Shown piece by piece: positions 1-10,824 of a stretch of DNA of 64,000 nucleotides; within the stretch, counting starts at the first letter, position 1, and every line of letters starts with the position of its first letter. Below the pieces are notes generated by a model, which was not told where the DNA came from, searched no databases, and saw only the letters and a program-made list of their open reading frames with translations. Source of the stretch: Oopsacas minuta (taxonomy: Eukaryota > Porifera > Hexactinellida > Lyssacinosida > Leucopsacidae). The translations under genes and the position numbers were made by a program. The stretch is taken from assembly GCA_024704765.1 (NCBI GenBank), contig JAKMXF010000077.1, forward strand, positions 770,516-834,515, read 5' to 3'.

Positions 1-139
1 GTGCTTTAGAACATATGTGTTCAGGAGATTTAGTTAATATATGGATATATCAAAGAATAATGAGTTAAATTACAAATAATCGGAATGTTTACATACATTG
101 CTAAAAATAATAATCAAATACTAGGCTATAAATCAGAGA

Positions 140-631
140 TGCAGCGATATGGAATGGACGGTGGGCCAGACAGGACCGTCGGTTTCAGGTCGATCTGGTC
201 CGATTTTCATCAAATTCGGTATAGATCGGTCCGAATTAGCGACCTAACGGTGCTGACCGAATTTAATACTGAGTCATTATACAAATGTATAGTCGCTTAC
301 TAGCCAATGTCTCTGGTTTTTTGAACATTTGTTGACTATTGAGGGTAATGTCCTGCCCAAACCTTAAGGTGGCTTTACAGGATAAGAGAATTATTATATC
401 GATCAAGACCGGTCCAAGATTATGATTGTGCGGTCTGGACCGGTCCGGACCCCATAAATATCTGTACATTGACTTCACTGGGCCATATTTGACTCATAAA
501 TATTTGTGAATACACTACACCTAAGTCATATTCCCATAAATTCTTGTCAATTCACTTCACTGGGGTGATTTTTGACACGTCCAAAATGAAATAAATGACG
601 GTCTGGCCCATGAATTAGCCCGATCGCTGCA
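140..631. mobile_element. hAT-like MITE with terminal inverted repeats
   Basis: The two ends are inverted copies. Both begin TGCAGCGAT and, after a short variable part, share GGGCCAGAC. The interior is rich in GGTC/GACC motifs, including a palindromic GGTCTGGACCGGTCCGGACC near 431-451. No transposase is encoded. Ends starting CAGnG are typical of hAT elements; a clear 8-bp target duplication is not visible, so the superfamily is an inference. Confidence 0.5.
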
Positions 632-974
632 CCACTTAAAAATAAAATTTTCGAAAAATGGGACAAAATATCCCCAAATTGGATTTAAGGATTTCAGATA
701 AAAGTGCAGATGCAAGATGTCAATTCAATTTGGATGAAAATGTCATTCTTACTATAATAAGAATGACAATCTGACATACTATAAGTATTAATGAATCTAA
801 ACAAGAGTTGGTACCGGGTTTGCATAGTATTCCAAGTACCGAAAAACAATATATAGTAGTGAAAAGAATAAATGAAGTCTTAAGTAAAGTACTAGCGACC
901 CTTGTATTATTAAAAGCAATTGAAGTATAAGATACGAAAGAATGTATCAATATTCGGAAGGAGTCCAGATGATA
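632..974. other. No recognisable feature
   Basis: AT-rich sequence between the MITE and the repeat copy starting near 975. Short open frames here show no domain, splice context or repeat relationship that I recognise. Confidence 0.4.
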
Positions 975-1250
975 GAGAGTTTCAAGTATTAATTGAAAGT
1001 AAAATGGATAATCACAAAATGAAAAATGAAGATGCTAGAAGGCCGTTGAAGATGAAAAATTTTACAACAAAATTGATATTGCAAAATACATCCAAATCTC
1101 AACTATCGATAGCATTACAACAACTGAAATCAAATAGTATTTAGGACAAGAAACATGAATCTGAACTGAGCATACTTCATCCGCTTCACTCCCACTACTC
1201 ATATAAATTTTAATGAATTTGGGTCCTCGAGTTGTCAATATCTGTCTATG
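975..1250 (-). repeat. Diverged copy of the palindrome-arm repeat
   Basis: Read on the plus strand this follows the right arm of the palindrome at 13974-14920, in the same order. It shares the AGG(T/C)CGTTG motif, then ATCTCAnCTATCGATnAGCATTA, then AAGAAACATnAnTnTGAACTGA, then a CACTCCCA block and a CGAGTTGTnAATAT block. Substitutions and several deletions indicate an old copy. Strand is given relative to the left arm of that palindrome. No coding capacity is seen. Confidence 0.6.
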
Positions 1251-1449
1251 AAGCTAATACTACTTGGGGCATTCAAAAAGTTCTCATCTTTGCATAACAT
1301 CATGACACTACAACAACTTACGTATTTCAACTTTCTACATAAAAATGTTCAAAATACTCCTCTCTACATCTATGCATTGTTTAGCCTTTCAACCTCATTT
1401 CGAAAATGGGTTTCACTCGCCGTTATCCACGGAATTTAGGTCGTGGTAA

Positions 1450-2310
1450 ATTCCATTTCCTAGCTCTTGTTGGTTATGAAATAGCCAGAAATCACAAGGT
1501 GTTTGATCTGGAGAATGCAGAGGATGTTCATCGTTTCAAACCCGATATCCTAATAAATTCCCCAACGTATTTGAAACACAAGGTCTGGCAATATCGTCGA
1601 AATTCTGATTCCTTCAGTTCCTGCACGCGGACGTCGTGTTTGATAGACATTCTCGACTTCTCTCAGGCATTACCTGTGGAAATTCTCTACTGAGTTGTCT
1701 CATTTAGGCTCGAATATTTTGAGCGATTGGCCCATAAACATGAGAAAATCCGGTGTAGAGAACTCTGAAGTACAAACGTACCTTTTCGGGGGGAGAAGAA
1801 CCTTATGGGACCCACGATTTGCTTTGTTACTTACACAGAAGTTCAGGAAATCTAAACCAAGTTTCGTCACCAATAACGATTTATATAACCTTCGGGAATC
1901 ACAATCTCTATATTCTTTAAGCAATTTTTCTTGCATGAAAACCCTCTTTCTCCTTTGCCCCTTTGTGAGGATTTGGTATCCATCGCGCTGAAATCTTAGG
2001 ATATTCGAGAAAATTGTGTAGAAGTATAAATACTTACCGATGAGATGTCCAGGATTAGGGCAATCCCTTCAACGCTCTAATGGGGGTCAATATCCAAAAG
2101 TTCGAGAATTTCAGTGGCAATTTCAGGGCTGGTTGCGGAAATTGGTCTTCCGGTCCGAGGGGCATCTTAAATGATGCAACTATCAGCCTATGATATACGT
2201 GCCCATTTCTCTACAGTGGGATACGCTATAGCTTCCCCATGATAAACGGTGGTGATACCGGCGCAAACTTCATCAAAACACACAGGGTGCCACGACACTT
2301 TGTTCATTCC
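1450..2310 (-). pseudogene. Tc1/mariner-superfamily transposase fragment (maT/mariner type)
   Basis: Minus-strand frames interrupted by many stops read, from about 2310 leftward: a helix-turn-helix-like start, a linker ending ATSPEIATEILELLDIDP, an ILDISSVSIYT helix, then VIGDET near 1880, which matches the first catalytic aspartate block (TGDET) of mariner transposases. A following SKSWVP...SPPERY block matches the usual region after it. The C-terminal catalytic block and terminal repeats were not found. A family-level call is reasonable; the subfamily is uncertain. Confidence 0.5.
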
Positions 2311-2319
2311 CTACTTATA

Positions 2320-4479
2320 CATTTTTCTGAATAAATATTTCATTTTGGAGATCATGATGCTGCATTGTTAGTTTGTAATATCTGATAATTTTGTTTCACT
2401 CTAGTTTTGTTTATTGATCATTAGTTTTCGCTCGCCGCCTGGCAAATTGACTTTGTGGGGTTAGTTCGGTTTGAAAATGCCAGGGTGCCAGACACATTGG
2501 CACCATGGCATCACAGCCGCCAGGGTGCTAAGCACCCGCTGCACACCCCAGGTTTACGCTCCTAGGTGGCGAGATCCTCATGTATCTAGACTAGTTTGTC
2601 GCCATGTACGGTACGAATCTTTATGTAGGTCGTTGTTCGGTTTTGCTTGACATGTGTTTTGGAGCCATGAAAATTGACTCTCAAAAATAGGTAGATCAGA
2701 TATATAATAAATAGCTAGAGTGAAATACTCAACGGCATTATATATGTAATCGATGAGATTATAAGGATATACTAAGCATTTCATGTAATCGAGTAAAGTT
2801 TGGCTGGTATAAACTAAGGATGGGAATTTTTTGAATGCCCCTAGTACTTAAATCAATATCAATCAGGATAGATAGAGAATGTCAGAATAACTTTAGGTGA
2901 ATAACTTTAGGTGGATAAATTGAAGGTAGACCTAATCCTCTTAGCATTATAATTTTGCGCCACATGTGGTAGAGGTGGCACGAATCAAATATGTGTGCGC
3001 CACTTAAGTTATGAACACAAATGTTGCCGAAATCAACAATATCACCAACTGTGCAAATAATTGCGAGTAAGTTTAGTGAACCTCAAATGATCTTCACAGT
3101 TATCGAACTGTTGTTCGAATATTCCTGTTATGTGCCACTTCTACCACATGTAGCTCAAGCATAAATCATTACACATAGTGGTTCCAATTAATAGTGCCAT
3201 TTTTCAAACATTGAATTAATAGACTAAGCTGTCGGGATAGGTTGTAAATATTTTTTTTTCCTTGCTCCGCTCGGATTTCAAATGCATCAAACAATATATT
3301 CACAATGTACTATGATTATCCAGTCCATATAATGTCCAATTTGTTTGCAGTAATTATCAATTGACCAAATAACATTCATAGGAGGGAATACTGGAGAAGA
3401 TTTCATCGGTACAAATTCAAGAGTGTCAAATTCTAAATCAGCGTATTGAATTACCCCCTTTTGCTGTTTGGAACAACCTCCTACGATTATTCAAAGGGTA
3501 TATTTTCGGGGAAATACATATCTTGTAAATTATCCATGGTTAATATGAACAATATTTTATTCATAAATATAATATAAATAATTTAAGCTACCGTTAAATT
3601 TAGATAATCAATGAATCCATTTTATATACAGCACTAGAAGTATTGTTTAACAAATAAATATTTAACATCTATGAACTATGGATCGACCGGGGGCACACTT
3701 TTGGCAGGGGCCCTTGTCGATCACTACTAAGAACAATAGAATTATTACCGATGGAATAGGCTATAAAATAATAATTTTGATTTACATTCAGCAAAAAACT
3801 ATAACCAATGTACAAAATCTAGAAGAGTGCAAAGGTGTAGAATTTTTTCTCTTTCGAAAGGTGTGAAAACTTTAGCACCTTCCTTTCATAACTTTTCCTA
3901 TAGTCCAGACAAAGTTAGGCCAGTGTGAAATAGTGGCACTTGGTGTCCGATTGAATAGCAAAAGGAAGAAGCACACCCGGCGACTATCTTCAATATTTCT
4001 CACACCATATATTACCTTAATTCTATCCAGTTTTGGCTCAGGGCTTTCACGAGAAGAAAATATAGGCAACCATTTCAATACCGGGCCACTATACTAAAAT
4101 ATAGTCGGCACAATAAAAGGCTAACAAGTAAACCAGATTTGCTCTAAACAATCCTAAATATTCAGCCTGGAGTAATATAGTCTAATCTGCTATCAGAATT
4201 GCGGCATCTAATATAAATTTTATGCAATTAGATTTTAAATCATTATCTAAATCATTAACTAGATCATCGTTTATATAATGAGTAGAGTGTGGCTGAAAAT
4301 GTATAATTTTAAATTTTCACTAGATTGAATTCGCAAATATTCGCCCTATGCCAGAATAAATATTAGTATATTTAGTGTGTTGAAATACTTTTTGCCCGGT
4401 TAGTGGAGGTGAATATGAATACACCTCATGTACATATAAAAATTTGAGTGCCCATAATTGATTGAACAAACTGGAAGAG
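2320..4479. other. Non-coding stretch with one GC-richer patch
   Basis: 2420-2570 is GC-richer, with repeated CCAGGGTGC/GCACCC motifs, possibly a hAT-type remnant. 3678-4085 begins GACCGGGGGC and ends CCGGGCC, again reminiscent of a short non-autonomous element, but no convincing ends could be defined. The rest is AT-rich sequence without recognisable genes. Confidence 0.3.
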
Positions 4480-4560
4480 ACCGAGGCTGATATTTAGCGT
4501 ACAGAGGGAATTTGGGTCTGGCTGGGACAAATTCGAGGCTTGGAAAAAATTTCACAAGTA
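4478..4560 (+). repeat. Dispersed repeat, copy 1 of 3
   Basis: A block with a GGCTGnnnTTTnG(C/T)nTACAnnGGGAnTTTGGGTCTGG core followed by GG and a TTCAC end. It matches 23888-23960 and 39470-39545 in the same orientation. No coding capacity; element class unknown. Confidence 0.45.
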
Positions 4561-5339
4561 TGATGAAGTTATGCATTAATTGGCACTTTTTTGATATTCG
4601 AAAAATAAAATTATTAGTCACTCCAACACTTAGATACAATATGCAGTAGAATTTGGATAGGAATCTCGGGAAACAAAAATAAGACTTATTAAACGAAGTA
4701 AGCCTGATCCGAATATTTTTTCAATAAGTTTTTGAGAAAATTTAGTATTAACCGAAAGTAGGTCTTATCCGAGCAGTACAGTAAATGGTTGAAATTTAAT
4801 GACAGATATCCTTCAATATGATCCACCTGAGGTCACAATTTTACCAAATGCATACTCATCATTGAATAATTATTATTAAAAGTCTAACACGTGATCTATC
4901 TGGAAGTATTATTTGTGCAACAGTGTAAGTCAATATCAAATAGAGGATCTAGGACTAATTGACAACAGTTGACATGAATAAGTAACCGGTAGACAACTAC
5001 TTGTTAATAGAAAAAGTGTTATTGCAAAATCGCCCTAACTAAAATACGTAAATATTTCACCAAATTTTCAGGTATACGTATAATTCGTATCAAAAATTAT
5101 ATGTCTTCATTAAGAGACGATTTAAAATGTCAATGAGACAGGCGGGTAGTGCACCTCAGGGTATGTGTTTTGGTTCTTCTCAGGGTGGCAAGACCTCATG
5201 ACATCCTGACCCCCTGTGTAGATGCCGCAGTGCACCAGACCCCGACTGATTTTGTGCCCTGGATCTGAGAAATATTTCAGGATATTCAGCATTATTAGTC
5301 CTCTACTGAAATATATGTACAATCCACAAATGCTCTGGA

Positions 5340-5915
5340 GAAAATTTTAAATAATAATCATGCAATTACTCTCAGTATAACTTTTGAAACGAAATTTCTA
5401 GGATCAAAATTTTTGAAATATGAGCAAAAGGATGTGTGAAAATCTGGACAATCATATGATTACCCACTGAGTGATAGATTTGAAAATGTCAAAATTGGTA
5501 TATACATACTCGATTACCACTGACTAGCAGTTAAAAGGAAATCTCTAGCAGAATTGAATGTATGCAAAAGGTGTGAAATAAGGTTAATTATATGATAAAT
5601 CATGTAGATAAAGATTAGAAATGTCAAAATTGGAATCTACATACTCGATTACCTCTGACCAGAGGCGTAGCTAGGGCCGCTCAACAGGTGCGGCATAGGT
5701 ACGGCATGTGCCGCACCCTGGCTACGCATCTGCCCCTGACTAGCAGCTAAAACTGAATCTCTAGCATGATTTTGACGAATATGAAAAGGGTGTGAGTTAT
5801 GATTAATCATTTGATAACTGTATGAATTGGTAACATTCAGACTCTCAAAATCTCAAAACGCAATCTACGAATCAACTTCATCTCTAGCTTGGTCTTGAAT
5901 TCAATACATAAAAGT
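5340..5915. repeat. Tandem array, unit about 135 bp, 3-4 units
   Basis: Successive units start at about 5440, 5573 and 5791, with a partial unit before 5440. Each contains TGTGAAA or TGTGAGT, then AATGTCAAAATTGG or its variant, then ATACTCGATTACC, then (T)GACTAGCAG, then CTCTAGCA and ATGnAAAAGG. Units have diverged substantially. The unit starting at 5573 is interrupted by a 73-bp MITE (5660-5732). Confidence 0.6.
5660..5732. mobile_element. 73-bp hAT-type MITE with 8-bp target duplication
   Basis: The ends are CAGAGGCGTAGCTAGGG and, inverted, CAGATGCGTAGCCAGGG, the classical hAT-type terminus. The flanks are CCTCTGAC and CCCCTGAC, an 8-bp target duplication with one mismatch, as expected for hAT. 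The inside carries GGTGCGGCAT and ATGTGCCGCACC inverted motifs. It sits in a tandem-repeat unit, and a longer relative lies at 42356-42509. Confidence 0.75.
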
Positions 5916-6644
5916 GTGATTAGCCTTTATACACATAATCAAATTCCAACTCACAAATATCGGGTTGGACGGCAACCCGTCACGGAGCGATGTAGCAAGT
6001 GAAGCGCCGTAGTATACATATAAACACAAATAATATAAGTTAATTATGTATAAATAGTATAGATACTTTCAAAGTATTAGAATCCATTTCTGATTATGTT
6101 ACTAAACATGTTAGGTCTATCAGGAGAAGTGAATTATAAATCAATCGTTAGATTTATGTGCCAAAACTCAAAACTGTTTTTATCCATCAATATGAAACTG
6201 TTACCAGCCGACACACTGTATCTAGTATGGAGCTGTAACAACCTCGTTCCCTGAAATGATTAGAATTAATCGAAAAAACATTCCCAAGTAACTCAGGAAT
6301 GTATTAACAGTCAAAAATTTCAACTATTTCAAACAACAACATTATATTATATTATGGAACCATGAAAGAATTCTCAATATGTGACTCAGGTTGGGCCTTT
6401 TAATTAAGAGTTTCCTAATTTCCTTCCAAATCCCAGCCTGGAGTTTATTATAAAGTTGTTCATAATAATAAACGTTATCGAGTATATGTGTCAACTGAGA
6501 ATTATGAATAGGGAATATCTTCCACAGATATCATATTGGACACTCATTACGAAATTATCTATCTTCCTGACATTCATTTTTATTTAGATAAAAGTCCTGT
6601 ACTACTAAGTTGTCGGAAAAGCAGAAAAAAGTACAAAATGATAC
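5916..6644. other. Mostly featureless; repeat end near 5950-6022
   Basis: 5990-6022, read on the minus strand, resembles the start of the repeat at 48829 (TATACTA, then GCGCTTC, CTTGCTA and CGCTCCG). The rest is AT-rich with no recognised feature. Confidence 0.3.
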
Positions 6645-6899
6645 CTGTTGGGATCAAACGAATGGAAATTGACTGGAAAATATCATTATGACAAGAATAA
6701 AGTCCACCATCATGGAAGGAAAAAAAATTAAAATGAAGAGTGTCATCAGAAGAATACTCTTCACTATCTTTTAACCATTCTGAAAAATGACTAATCTGAC
6801 ATTGTAGTGAAAGGTTAACTGTTGAAACTTGAATGTTCAGAGAATCATTTTTTTCAAAAATTGTTAATACATCACTAATATAAACGTAAACCTGTTGTC
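6645..6899 (-). CDS. Candidate internal exon of an unidentified minus-strand gene
   Basis: An 85-codon open stretch is bounded by a strong acceptor (TTATTTCTTCTCCTTTAG before 6899) and a good donor (CAACAG/GTATCA after 6645). It starts and ends in phase 1, so it can be spliced in or out without a frame change. The peptide has balanced composition with alternating hydrophobic residues (QQVYVYISDV, SLNIQVSTVNLSLQC), suggesting beta structure. I do not recognise the family. No neighbouring exon was found; it could be chance. Confidence 0.3.
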
Positions 6900-7727
6900 C
6901 TAAAGGAGAAGAAATAATAAATAGTATATGGGAGATAGAATTCAATACTGAAATACTGCCAACATCAGTTAAATCCAACCCCTCAGAAAATATTAAAATC
7001 TTTCGAGATAGCGAATCTTCGAATTAACGGATGGCTTCCATTAGATTCATTTTCCGAAATTCGGCGAATACCGAGTATGTGGCAATTATATTGAGGGCTA
7101 TGTTCCATCTGCGATTATCTCTATAGTATTTGCGGCATAATTTTGGCCGCTCAATATTTCATAGCTTCACAAATTGTCCAGGTAGATTCAAAACCAACAA
7201 TTTTTTTGGAGAGATCTCTGGATGCACGAAATAGTAAGTAGAAATCGGGGGGCTAATATAATCCATTTTTATCGCACCAATATTTAAAATTTTCAGTTTT
7301 AAATATTTATAATTGAAAACTTGAATATGTTGAATGCAGCAAGACTCATTATTGATTTTCTAGTTACCTGCTAATCAGTGTAAGGATCAGAAACAAGATG
7401 AACAACGGATTTATTGGAGTATAGCTTCAGCCAAAATTTCGTAGAAATTCTTAAATTTGCAGTCAAAATTTGTATTACTTCCACACATTGTATAAAATAA
7501 TATTATTGCATTTTTGGAATCTACACGATGGTCCAGATCCGCAGTGAAGATATCTAAACTAACGGACGTCTGGAACATGTAGTAGCTATTTACATTGAAC
7601 TCCTCACTTAACACCTAAATCTTGTTTGGCTAGAACGGCCAATATTAGTTTCACTCTTGAATTTGCATGAAAATTTGTTGGCCTATTAACTTAGACGGGA
7701 ATAACCCTACAAACGGGTCAATGTGTA
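6900..7727. other. No recognisable gene
   Basis: AT-rich. Short open frames (for example 7411-7614 on the minus strand) lack recognisable domains or splice context. Confidence 0.35.
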
Positions 7728-9073
7728 CAGGGTGTATCATAAATGTTGTCGGGTTCTAGAAAATATCTCAAAACACACAAAAGTGGATCGTTTAAGCTAA
7801 TTAATTATTAATATAATCTCCATCGCATTCTATAACTGATCTAATCCTATTAGGCATACTTGCTACTAAATTTTCTAAAATTTTGGGATCAATGCCCTCC
7901 CAAGCCATTTTACTTGAGAAATTAAATGGTCTAGCTTCGTCACATTCTCCATTTGGCTGATGCTATCTTTCGGAATATACCATAGATTCTCAATTGGATT
8001 GAGGTCGGGCGAGTTTCCTGGCCACTCTTCTTTCATCCAAAACTGTGGGAAATTCTTTTCACACAAGGACTGAGTCAAATTTGCAGCGTGTCTGGAGCAC
8101 CATCCTGCATAAAAATAAAACCTGGACATATCTGAGACCATTGATCGCTGTAAAATTGTCCCATTTTTCTGAGTCGCGTATTATAGCATCCTTACAAGTT
8201 TTATTCAAAATATAGTTCAGATAGTAGCAACCATTTATTGTCTGTTTTGGGGGCACTATATGGAGTTTAGAGACAGCTCAATGGGACATCATGCCCCAGG
8301 CATGAATTTTCCCTGGAAATTAAACTTGAACGCAAGGTTCAACATTGTCTGAAATTTTAGCCCATACCCGGTCGTTCTGTTGGTTTGGAGTATTGAACAA
8401 TTGAAAAGGTGCTTCATAGACGACAATACCTATTTGCAATCTTCGACAGTCCATTCTTTGCGAGATTCTGCAAATTTGAGTCATTTTTCCATCATTTTCT
8501 CAGGCAATCGCGGCCTTTTAGACCTTTGGTGAGATTTCGCGCCAATATTATCCCAAAGATAACAATGAACAGTCGAATGCGATATATGATAGCTCCTTGG
8601 GGTCACTATTTCAGCGAATTTCCTAGTAAATTTGCATCTTTTGCCGAGAGATTTCGAAATTATAATTTTGGCGGCCTTTTGAACACTTGAATTCATCCCA
8701 GGATGTGCTTCAGTTTTTTTGAGATTTTCTGAGCTTCTGCTTGCGCCACCACCGTTTGATTGATCCCAAACTAACTTGGAGCTTTATAGCTACGTCTTTC
8801 TGGGTCATTCCAGCACTTAGCATGCCAATAGCTTGATTACGGATTTCCAAACCATGGTCTCTGACATTCATTTTCCGAATATATTAAGGAGCGTCAATGT
8901 GGAAAATTTTCTAAGAAATATGATCAGCCCAAGGTAGTTAAGTATTGTTTTTGATAGCATTAACATAATACTTTTCGATACTGCATAATAAATTGAATTC
9001 TAATTAAGGTTGTAGTACAATCCGTTACTATATGTATATTGCTACTACCCGACAACATTTATGATACTCCCTG
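7728..9073 (-). mobile_element. Complete Tc1-like element (dead)
   Basis: Terminal inverted repeats of about 27 bp (CAGGGTGTATCATAAATG at the left; CAGGGAGTATCATAAATG read inward from the right) flank 1346 bp. The TA dinucleotide expected for Tc1/mariner insertion is present at both sides (7726-7727 and 9074-9075). The element carries one minus-strand transposase broken by stops and frameshifts. Confidence 0.85.
7860..8875 (-). pseudogene. Tc1-like transposase, multiply broken
   Basis: On the minus strand the start MNVRDHGLEIRNQAIGMLSA lies near 8872 and is followed by a helix-turn-helix. Later blocks include the HTH linker QRSKRPRLPEKM, NRTTGYGLKFQ, NYILNKTCKDAI and GNSPDLNPIENLWY near 8000-7965, containing the third acidic catalytic residue of the DDE triad. 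The C-terminus LVASMPNRIRSVIECDG is near 7850. Several frame changes and stops are needed to read it, so it cannot be functional. The role would have been excision and insertion at TA sites. Confidence 0.8.
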
Positions 9074-9339
9074 TAAAATTTATTAAGCTAATCAATAGTT
9101 GTCGAATATATTCCCAGAAAATTGGTCGAAATAGTTCAGTCAATCCCTTTATTTCTATATAAGCGGATTTCCATATAACTCAAAGTTTGTCAAATGGCCA
9201 TTTTTGGCGAAATATGCATTTGCAAGATGCATCATAAATAGACTTTTCAAATATAGTAAACAGGCATTGTAGATTTCAAATATATCATAGATACTTATTC
9301 TCTAGCATATCTGGATATGTAACTATGGCATAATCAGGT
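9074..9339. other. No recognisable feature
   Basis: AT-rich spacer between the Tc1-like element and the dispersed repeat. Confidence 0.4.
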
Positions 9340-9600
9340 GATGGCCTTGGACGTTGTCCGGAGGTCAGACTACCTTCTGATTGTTGGTTGATGTATTTCA
9401 ATCGATATGGAATTCATTGATTTTTATCGCATTTATTAAGATCAGTGATTCTAATCACTGATTGTGTATTTTGCTCCCAATTCTTAGTGTAGTAGGAACT
9501 TTTGCGTGGGATTAGTGTCAGCATTGATCCTGGATGTTATCCAGATGTCTGACTACCTAATGACGGTTGGTCAAAGTCTGTACAAATGCATATAGCTTGT
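9340..9600 (+). repeat. Dispersed two-module repeat, plus copy
   Basis: Two related modules, GGCCTTGGACGTTGTCC near 9342 and GATCCTGGATGTTATCC near 9528, are each followed by a GTC(A/T)GACTACCT block. Both modules and the spacer align to the minus strand of 49720-49955. No coding capacity. Confidence 0.55.
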
Positions 9601-10824
9601 TTGACAAATGCGATTTATTCTCTGTCAAACAGATGCGTCTTAAATGAAATAATCCATGGATAAGATAATTTTAGAGATAATATATTTGTGATACAAAAGT
9701 TGGCTTATTCTTGAGTTACAGTAGAGAAGATAGAAAACAGGCTTTATGACTTGTGTGTGTGTCCGCGCGTTTCTCAGAGATCCCTGGACCGATTCGAAGC
9801 AAATTTTGTGTGTTGACTAAGTAGTACGTAACCTTCCAATTAAGAGTTATTTTTCGAAAACCATTTTTGGAGAAGATATGTGAATTTTTTCACACCTCGC
9901 TCATATAAAACACTGCATTTTGGAGGAATCTGATTGATCAACGTTGGCCAATCAGGTTCCTCCCTTCGTATAATATAAAAAGGGCTGGGATTTTGTTCAA
10001 TCAGATTCTACCATTACAATTGTTACTATTCACAGATTATTAATCTAGTGGAGTAATGCGAGAAAGTGATACCCAACTTCTCCAAAAAGGACCATTTTCC
10101 TAGAACACTTTTCACATAAAACTTTCGTGCATAACACCCGAAGGGCGCTTTTGAGCTATCTATATATAAACCAAATTAATTACTTTAGTATAAATAATGA
10201 AAAAAATAACTACGCTTGAAGAATTAACGTATTGCAATGCAGGGGCAGTAGCCATGAAAATACAAGGGATCCGGTTTAAGACAGCACAAACAAGACAAAG
10301 TAGTCAGGTTAACTCGATTTGTACAAGCTTTAATGATGCTTCTAGAACTCTATACATTTCACATACACAGAAATTCCTAGACTAATTAAACATTTCCTAA
10401 CAGTGATATTACTAATCAATTTAATTACAATCATCATTACATACGTTACATCCTTTCAATGCATACTAATTTAGAGCTTTTTTTGTAGCCTTTTCTCATC
10501 AAATATGCGGATCAGTTCTAGCGTTTCATTCTCGAATATTCTGATATCTAACTTGGTTATATTTTTACGATTATCAAACTTATCTTGAAACTTTAAAATT
10601 GTAGAATTAAAATTGAAAACAGTTGACAACCTGTTGTATATTGTATATATCTGCTGTTAGATCTAAGGACTCCGAATATTTTAATTTAATTCACTCCTCA
10701 AAAAATTTTGTTTTCATATTGTTGTATTTAAATGACTTAATTGTAACCCATTTAACTTTACTAATTAGCATAAAATGAACAACGAAAAAGCATTTGTTAT
10801 TAAAAAAGCGCAACAAAAACAATA
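9601..10824. other. Repeat-like non-coding sequence
   Basis: 9750-9830 carries a GTCCGCGCG...CAGAGAT...GGACCGATT block of the kind often seen in transposon flanks, and 9700-9735 shares the AAAGTTGGCT...TTCTTGAG motif with 38955-39000. A two-sided motif around 9925 and 9955 (GGAGGAATCTGATTG / CAATCAGGTTCCTCC) forms a hairpin. No gene recognised. Confidence 0.3.

Noticed and set aside
5340-5915. CRISPR-like array
   Set aside because: Units are about 135 bp, diverged, without constant short repeats and unique spacers; the context is eukaryotic.
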